From JABCPE02 sp963520725 (GTDB lineage: Bacteria > Bacteroidota > Bacteroidia > Flavobacteriales > Weeksellaceae), in NCBI GenBank assembly GCA_963520725.1, contig CAUQSG010000057.1:1-10626 (forward strand): 10,626 bases of DNA, read 5' to 3'. The notes under the pieces are model-generated. The model did no database searches. It worked only from the letters and a program-made list of their open reading frames with translations, and had not been told where the DNA came from. Below, in pieces: positions 7,470 through 10,626 of this stretch (the first letter of the stretch is position 1; the number at the start of each line of letters is the position of its first letter). Made by a program: the position numbers and the translations under genes.

Positions 7470-8585
7470 TCAAATCTTTACCATTTCCGTAATCTCCACA
7501 TCATAACCGCTTACTATTGGTTTCTGATCTGTATTTTGAGATAAAATTTTTATTTTATGAATCCCTAACTCCTTGATTATCTGAATTCCTATTCCATAAT
7601 CTTTAAAGTTCTGAGTACTTTTGACCTCTGTATTCTCTTGATTATTAATAAACTGCTGAAGCTTTCGCAGCGTATTCTCCGTAGTGGAAACATTATTGAT
7701 AAAAACTATCACTCCCTTGCCCTCTTCGTTTATTTTAGCGGTTATTTTCTCCAATAAAGACTTCTCTCCATTGGCCAAAATACTCAGCACATCGAAGTAT
7801 GATCCCGAAGACTGCACCCGCACGAGAACCTCATCATTTACCGACCAGCTTCCTTTGGACAAAGCAAAATGCACCTGCTCTGTGTATTTCTCCTTAAAGG
7901 CATAAAATCTGAAATCTCCATAAAAAGTCTTCACTTCTCTTTCTTCGATTTTATCTATCAAATCTCCATTTTTCAGGCGGTATTCTATCAAATCCTCTAT
8001 GGAAACTATTTTTAGGTTTTGCTTTTGGGCAAGTTCTGCCAGCTGCGGAAGTCTTGCCATCGTTCCATCTTCGTTCATGATTTCGCAGATTACTCCGCCC
8101 TCTTTCAACCCAGCGAGTCTGGTCAAATCTATCGCGGCCTCGGTGTGCCCTGCGCGTTTCAGCACTCCGCCTTCTTTAGCTCTGAGAGGGAAAATATGCC
8201 CAGGGCGCATGAAATCAGTAGGTTTGCTCTTTTCATCCATCAGAGCTAAAATAGTTCTGGCTCTGTCATTGGCGGAAATACCCGTAGATACGCCATCTCC
8301 CAGCAAATCCACTGATACCGTAAATGCTGTTTCTTTTGGGTCGGTACTGCGCGAAACCATCGCCTCCAAGCCCAGTTCATCACACCTACTTTCGGGAAGT
8401 GGCGTACAGATAAGCCCACGCCCATGGATGGTCATAAAATTGATAATCTCTGGTGTAGTCAGTTCCGCTGCAGAGAGGAAATCGCCCTCGTTTTCGCGGT
8501 TTTCATCATCTACTACGATGATAATTTTACCGTTTTTAAGGTCTTCTATAGCTTCTGAAATTGTATTTAATGTGAAATTTTTCAT
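7470..8585 (-). CDS. ribB: 3,4-dihydroxy-2-butanone-4-phosphate synthase fused to degenerate RibA-like domain (RibBX type)
   Basis: A 371-residue riboflavin-pathway protein. Residues 1-205 are a complete RibB domain, converting ribulose 5-phosphate to 3,4-dihydroxy-2-butanone 4-phosphate plus formate. It has the acidic metal-binding loop DDENRENEGD (26-35), RPGHIFPLRAKEGGV (127-141), RAGHTEAAIDL with His147, and ICEIMNEDG with Glu168. Residues 206-371 align by position with GTP cyclohydrolase II but lack its hallmarks. The zinc-binding HSEC...RCDCG block is replaced by RVQSSGSYFDVLSILANGEK, with no cysteine, and the catalytic RQEGRGIGL segment by IVFINNVSTTENTLRKL. Only KDYGIGIQIIKELG (328-341) still resembles RibA. 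The second half is therefore probably not a cyclohydrolase, as in the RibBX proteins known from Proteobacteria, and a separate RibA should exist elsewhere. It is the first gene of the minus-strand cluster. Confidence 0.93.
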   Translation of the reverse strand: MKNFTLNTISEAIEDLKNGKIIIVVDDENRENEGDFLSAAELTTPEIINFMTIHGRGLICTPLPESRCDELGLEAMVSRSTDPKETAFTVSVDLLGDGVSTGISANDRARTILALMDEKSKPTDFMRPGHIFPLRAKEGGVLKRAGHTEAAIDLTRLAGLKEGGVICEIMNEDGTMARLPQLAELAQKQNLKIVSIEDLIEYRLKNGDLIDKIEEREVKTFYGDFRFYAFKEKYTEQVHFALSKGSWSVNDEVLVRVQSSGSYFDVLSILANGEKSLLEKITAKINEEGKGVIVFINNVSTTENTLRKLQQFINNQENTEVKSTQNFKDYGIGIQIIKELGIHKIKILSQNTDQKPIVSGYDVEITEMVKI

Positions 8586-8601
8586 GTCAATTTTATTTCT
8601 A

Positions 8602-8609
8602 CAAAGATA
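8602..8609 (-). promoter_or_regulatory. Candidate -7 promoter element for the ribB cluster
   Basis: Read on the minus strand, TATCTTTG fits TAnnTTTG and lies 16 bp before the ribB start codon. No clear TTG is found at the -33 distance. The implied leader is only about 10 nt, so no FMN riboswitch can precede ribB here. This element would drive the cluster from 8585 down to 3458. Confidence 0.55.
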
Positions 8610-8638
8610 ATTATTAACATTAGATTTTCTAAAGTTTT

Positions 8639-9178
8639 TTAATATCTATCTCCGTATATATTCTTGGCTTTTAGTGTATATTTTTTGACAAAGTCCGTTT
8701 TACTCTCTGTGTAGGCATCTCTATTATGCTCAAATTTTTTCCAAAGGAGAAGTTTCATTTTTTCATATTCTTTTGCTACATATTGATTTTCAATAAGATA
8801 ATCCCGAAAATAAAGTTCATCATTATCGCCTCTCAATCTTATGTGTAAATGAAATACCTTTTCCGCAAAACCATTTATGGTGTATCCCTTGTTATACACC
8901 ATTCTATCTTTATCACGAGACATGCAGAGATATTGGTTTTTGTCCAAAATATCTGAAATATTTTTCAGACTATTTTTATCATCGCATTCTATAAGGATGT
9001 CAATAATTGGTTTTGCCCAAATGGAAGGAACCGCTGTGCTTCCTATATGACTAATGATAACTTCCTCATTTATAATAGTTTCCAAATGTTGTTTTTCTTC
9101 CTGAAACCATTTTTCCCATAGAGTATTGTGCGGGACTAATTTGATTGGGAACAGCTGCCACAGCTCTTCAAGCGGCAT
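8639..9178 (-). CDS. GrpB family protein (UPF0157, nucleotidyltransferase-like)
   Basis: A 179-residue member of the GrpB/UPF0157 family, which has the nucleotidyltransferase fold; its function is unproven. (It is unrelated to GrpE; the name comes from a gene label.) The family pattern is clear: HIGSTAVPSIWAKPIIDILI (44-63) with the nucleotidyltransferase-like Gly-Ser pair and Asp60, FHLHIRLRG (109-117), YFRDYLIEN (123-131) and a C-terminal Y-E-K-M-K ... HNRDAYTESKTDFV (138-164), where Arg153, Tyr156 and Lys160 are conserved. The frame is open to 9313, but that part is a basic hydrophobic run overlapping the divergent pnuC gene, so I start at the ATG at 9178. The ribB start lies 53 bp beyond its stop, and ribB has its own -7 element in that gap. 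Confidence 0.88.
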   Translation of the reverse strand: MPLEELWQLFPIKLVPHNTLWEKWFQEEKQHLETIINEEVIISHIGSTAVPSIWAKPIIDILIECDDKNSLKNISDILDKNQYLCMSRDKDRMVYNKGYTINGFAEKVFHLHIRLRGDNDELYFRDYLIENQYVAKEYEKMKLLLWKKFEHNRDAYTESKTDFVKKYTLKAKNIYGDRY

Positions 9179-9225
9179 TTTTAATAATTCTCTATTATTC
9201 AAAAAATTTAATCTAAATATTGACA

Positions 9226-9233
9226 CAAATATA
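9226..9233 (-). promoter_or_regulatory. Candidate -7 promoter element for the grpB-family gene
   Basis: On the minus strand the octamer TATATTTG matches TAnnTTTG, 47 bp before the ATG at 9178, implying a leader of roughly 40 nt. No good -33 TTG is visible. The element supports the ATG at 9178 rather than the longer frame reaching 9313. Confidence 0.5.
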
Positions 9234-9246
9234 ATCAAAATAACCT

Positions 9247-9254
9247 TATCTTTG
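9247..9254 (+). promoter_or_regulatory. Candidate -7 promoter element for pnuC, close to the start codon
   Basis: TATCTTTG matches TAnnTTTG and ends only 5 bp before the pnuC ATG at 9260. A TTG at 9220-9222 could be the -33 element (24-bp spacer, slightly long). If used, transcription would begin at or within a few bases of the start codon. It sits 13 bp from the opposing grpB element. Confidence 0.5.
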
Positions 9255-9259
9255 GGCTG

Positions 9260-9916
9260 ATGAATCCATATGAACTTTTTATAAAACCTTACGAGGAATA
9301 TACTTTTTTTCAAATTTTCTTAGAAGCTGTGGCAGCTTTTTTCGGTCTGCTGAGTGTTTTTTTCTCTGTGAAAAGGAATATTTGGGTCTATCCCACAGGC
9401 ATCGTCAGCACTACGATTTATGTTTATATTCTCTTTAATTTCGGTCTTTTGGGCGATATGCTTATCAATGTTTATTACAGCATCATGAGTATCTACGGCT
9501 GGATTTCTTGGAACAAAAACACCGAAAACCAAATCATCAGCGTAGATTTTGCCAAGAAAAAAGACTGGCTGGTGGGACTGAGTCTATTCATGCTGAGTTT
9601 CATAGCGGTTTGTGGAGTTTATTATTTTAAACCTTTTATAGACAATCATTTCTCTATGAACGGCGTAAGTCTTGGTTTTCAGCAACTTGAATGGGCAAAC
9701 TGGCTGGATATTTTCACTACTTCTCTGTTTCTCATCGGGATGTGGTTTATGGCAAAACGGAAAGTAGAAAACTGGATTTTCTGGATTGTAGGCGATTTAA
9801 TCTGCATTCCGATGATGCTCTACAAAGGACTGGGAATCACCTCTTTGCAGTATCTTGTTTTTACGATAATGGCGGTAATGGGCTATTTAGAATGGCTGAA
9901 ACAGGTAAGGAAATAA
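9260..9916 (+). CDS. pnuC: PnuC-family transporter (nicotinamide riboside or related vitamin)
   Basis: A 218-residue integral membrane protein with about seven hydrophobic segments (near 17-36, 41-59, 62-82, 103-123, 148-164, 171-188 and 195-213). The PnuC signature is plain: NIWVYPTGIVSTTIYVY (40-56), then LLGDMLINVYYSIMSIYGWISW (63-84), and the second-half repeat ENWIFWIVGDLICIPMMLYK (170-189). PnuC proteins pass nicotinamide riboside across the inner membrane by facilitated diffusion, trapped by phosphorylation; Bacteroidota also carry PnuT (thiamine) relatives. No TPP riboswitch or thiamine gene is adjacent, so the nicotinamide riboside assignment is preferred, but the substrate is uncertain. 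No nadR or kinase gene is in the window. The ATG at 9260 places the conserved first helix correctly; its promoter element is almost on top of the start. Confidence 0.9.
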   Translation: MNPYELFIKPYEEYTFFQIFLEAVAAFFGLLSVFFSVKRNIWVYPTGIVSTTIYVYILFNFGLLGDMLINVYYSIMSIYGWISWNKNTENQIISVDFAKKKDWLVGLSLFMLSFIAVCGVYYFKPFIDNHFSMNGVSLGFQQLEWANWLDIFTTSLFLIGMWFMAKRKVENWIFWIVGDLICIPMMLYKGLGITSLQYLVFTIMAVMGYLEWLKQVRK

Positions 9917-9956
9917 TTTTTAAAATTATATTGTCTCATTACATTTATTTTTTCAT

Positions 9957-9964
9957 TATATTTG
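9957..9964 (+). promoter_or_regulatory. Candidate -7 promoter element for ssrA
   Basis: TATATTTG matches TAnnTTTG and ends 15 bp before the mature 5' end of tmRNA. A TTG at 9931-9933 gives a 23-bp spacer to it. This would give a short 5' leader for RNase P to remove. Confidence 0.6.
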
Positions 9965-10074
9965 CTCCCAAAATTCATTGGGGCTGACCGGTTTCGACAG
10001 CAAGACCAATGGGTAAATAAGCATGCAGAGAACCGTAGCGCGATCTCTTTAATCCCTTGCTACAAATTTTAACT

Positions 10075-10104
10075 GGCAACGAAGAGTATGCTCTTGCTGC
10101 TTAA
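10075..10104 (+). other. tmRNA tag reading frame (GNEEYALAA-stop)
   Basis: From the resume codon GGC the frame reads Gly-Asn-Glu-Glu-Tyr-Ala-Leu-Ala-Ala and ends in TAA. With the tRNA-borne alanine the added peptide would be A-GNEEYALAA. The YALAA end is the usual ClpXP-type degradation signal, and a Gly resume codon is typical of Bacteroidota tags. Confidence 0.93.
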
Positions 10105-10105
10105 T

Positions 10106-10148
10106 CCGAAGCATAGTAAGATTAGCGTTTTTCCCGAAGTATAGTAAG
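10106..10148 (+). repeat. 15-nt direct repeat inside tmRNA after the tag stop
   Basis: CCGAAGYATAGTAAG occurs at 10106-10120 and 10134-10148 with one difference (C/T), a 28-nt period. It lies just after the tag stop, in the region that normally folds into helix 5 and the next pseudoknot. Confidence 0.85.
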
Positions 10149-10385
10149 GAAACAAGATGTCTCACGGAAGCTCCGTTCTGCGGCGTCCGATTCTGGGGCA
10201 TAGGAAATGCGGAAATAAGCCTTTGGGAGCTTTGACCAAAGGACGAAAAAATTTAGAAGATAAGCATAAAGTTGGGTGTTTGTTCTCTGCTTTGTGTTGA
10301 AAAATAATAACAAAATAAGCATGTAGAAAGTTTATTTGTTGCTTGTTTGGACGAGGGTTCGAATCCCTCCAGCTCCACAATAACA

Positions 10386-10408
10386 TCTGTAAATCAATAC
10401 ATTACAGA
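10386..10408. repeat. 7-bp inverted repeat just downstream of ssrA
   Basis: TCTGTAA (10386-10392) and TTACAGA (10402-10408) are perfect inverted copies around a 9-nt loop, beginning 8 bp after the tmRNA end. The stem is weak and has no T-run, so it is not a good terminator. It could be a recombinase or regulator half-site pair. Confidence 0.6.
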
Positions 10409-10419
10409 AACAAGGGACT

Positions 10420-10458
10420 AAATCAGGGACCTTATGAAAATTGTAAAGTCCCTGATTT
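10420..10458 (+). terminator. 11-bp inverted repeat, possible ssrA terminator
   Basis: aaatcagggac (10420-10430) and gtccctgattt (10448-10458) are perfect inverted copies with a 17-nt loop. A run of four Ts closes the right arm, followed by AT-rich sequence. This may end ssrA transcription, but the loop is long and the T-run short. A third GGGAC at 10414-10418 makes a direct repeat with the left arm, which a plain terminator does not explain. Confidence 0.4.
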
Positions 10459-10462
10459 TATA

Positions 10463-10626
10463 AAATAAATAAAGTAAAATATCCCAATCTAATTATAAAA
10501 AATAATATAAGGTGTCCCATTTACTTGTGAAAAATAAAGTAGGGTATCTCAACTCACCTGTAAAAAATAACACAAGGTTTTCTCCTACCTGTGAAAAATA
10601 ACGCAGGGTTAATTTTGTTAATATCG
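10463..10626. repeat. Degenerate tandem repeat array, period 31-33 bp, running off the window
   Basis: Five units can be aligned: 10463-10495, 10496-10527, 10528-10560, 10561-10591 and 10592 to the window end, with the tail of the last unit diverged. Each begins with an A-rich core TRAAAAATAA followed by about three variable bases and ARGGT, then a pyrimidine-rich part ending in ACYTG in the best copies. The first unit is the most diverged and matches the third best (AAATAAAGTA...TATC). Unit length varies by 1-2 bp, so no reading frame is kept through the array. No gene is seen in 10378-10626. The array may continue beyond the window. Confidence 0.8.

Larger units (their letters stand above)
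9980..10377 (+). ncRNA. ssrA: Transfer-messenger RNA (tmRNA)
   Basis: A one-piece tmRNA of about 398 nt that, with SmpB, rescues ribosomes stalled on mRNAs lacking a stop codon and tags the product for proteolysis. The 5' end reads GGGGCTGACCGGTTTCGACA, the universal tmRNA start. GGGGCUG (9980-9986) pairs with CAGCUCC (10370-10376) to form the acceptor stem, with one G-U pair, leaving A10377 as discriminator. The T arm is GAGGG-TTCGAAT-CCCTC (10353-10369). The 3' CCA is not encoded (bases after A10377 are CAA), so it must be added by nucleotidyltransferase. The tag reading frame begins at 10075. Small frames on the opposite strand here are artefacts. The gene lies 63 bp after pnuC with its own promoter element. 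Confidence 0.97.

Noticed and set aside
7999..8610. Long plus-strand frame of 203 codons opposite ribB
   Set aside because: It is the antisense shadow of the well-supported ribB gene, Ser/Pro-rich with no recognisable domain.
8586..8638. FMN riboswitch in front of ribB
   Set aside because: The whole gap is 53 bp and the likely transcript leader about 10 nt, far too short for the FMN aptamer; none of its conserved segments is visible.
9179..9313. N-terminal extension of the GrpB-family protein up to 9313
   Set aside because: It runs through the divergent promoter region and into pnuC, and the minus-strand -7 box at 9226-9233 lies inside it; GrpB proteins normally begin close to the ATG at 9178.
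9913..9929. Perfect palindrome ATAATTTT-T-AAAATTAT at the pnuC stop as a terminator
   Set aside because: It contains only A and T, has no room for a stable loop and no T-run after it. In DNA this AT-rich it is likely chance.
10122..10386. Two open frames on the minus strand, one beginning near LLWSWRDSNPRP
   Set aside because: They lie wholly or almost wholly within ssrA. The WRDSNPRP-like peptide is the well-known false translation of an antisense T arm of tRNA or tmRNA.
10463..10626. CRISPR array
   Set aside because: The whole period is only 31-33 bp with a degenerate core of about 18 bp and similar, non-unique intervening parts of about 14 bp. CRISPR repeats would be nearly identical, with unique spacers around 30 bp.

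Overview
The window looks like a chromosomal segment from a member of the Bacteroidota, most likely class Flavobacteriia near the Chryseobacterium / Riemerella / Elizabethkingia group (Weeksellaceae). The reasons are an AT-rich sequence, almost no Shine-Dalgarno sites, several copies of the Bacteroidota -7 promoter element TAnnTTTG in front of genes, family content typical of the phylum (DUF2851, DUF721/DciA-like, a PdxJ with NINKIATLRN) and a tmRNA whose tag reads GNEEYALAA. The family-level placement is inference.

Layout. Positions 2-3457 carry a plus-strand run: the 3' part of a DUF2851 gene, a GNAT acetyltransferase, a class 1A dihydroorotate dehydrogenase (pyrimidine synthesis), PdxJ (vitamin B6 synthesis) and a small DUF721/DciA-like protein. 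Positions 3458-8585 carry a compact minus-strand cluster, read right to left: ribB fused to a degenerate ribA-like domain, a CorA transporter, a SAM methyltransferase, a gamma-carbonic-anhydrase-like hexapeptide protein, a BCS1-like AAA ATPase and the monofunctional transglycosylase MtgA. Gaps of -1 to 41 bp suggest one operon. The two runs meet tail to tail with adjacent stop codons and no spacer. A GrpB-family gene (minus) and a PnuC-type transporter (plus) diverge from one short promoter region near 9180-9260. They are followed by ssrA (tmRNA, 9980-10377).

The last 249 bp, after ssrA, hold no gene. They contain two inverted repeats and then a degenerate tandem array with a period of 31-33 bp that runs off the window. 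This is the least explained part of the window. It could be an integration-site region, an intergenic repeat family or curved DNA.

How the genes fit together. Most are housekeeping enzymes: cofactor supply (B6, riboflavin, perhaps nicotinamide riboside uptake), pyrimidine synthesis, Mg2+ transport, cell-wall glycan polymerisation and ribosome rescue. I see no phage, transposase, CRISPR or toxin genes, and no clear new multi-gene system. The points most worth a second look are the repeat array and inverted repeats beyond ssrA, the AAA ATPase translationally coupled to mtgA, the RibB protein whose GTP cyclohydrolase II half has lost its catalytic residues, the fumarate-type (class 1A) PyrD, and the overlapping grpB/pnuC promoters with a possibly leaderless pnuC transcript.
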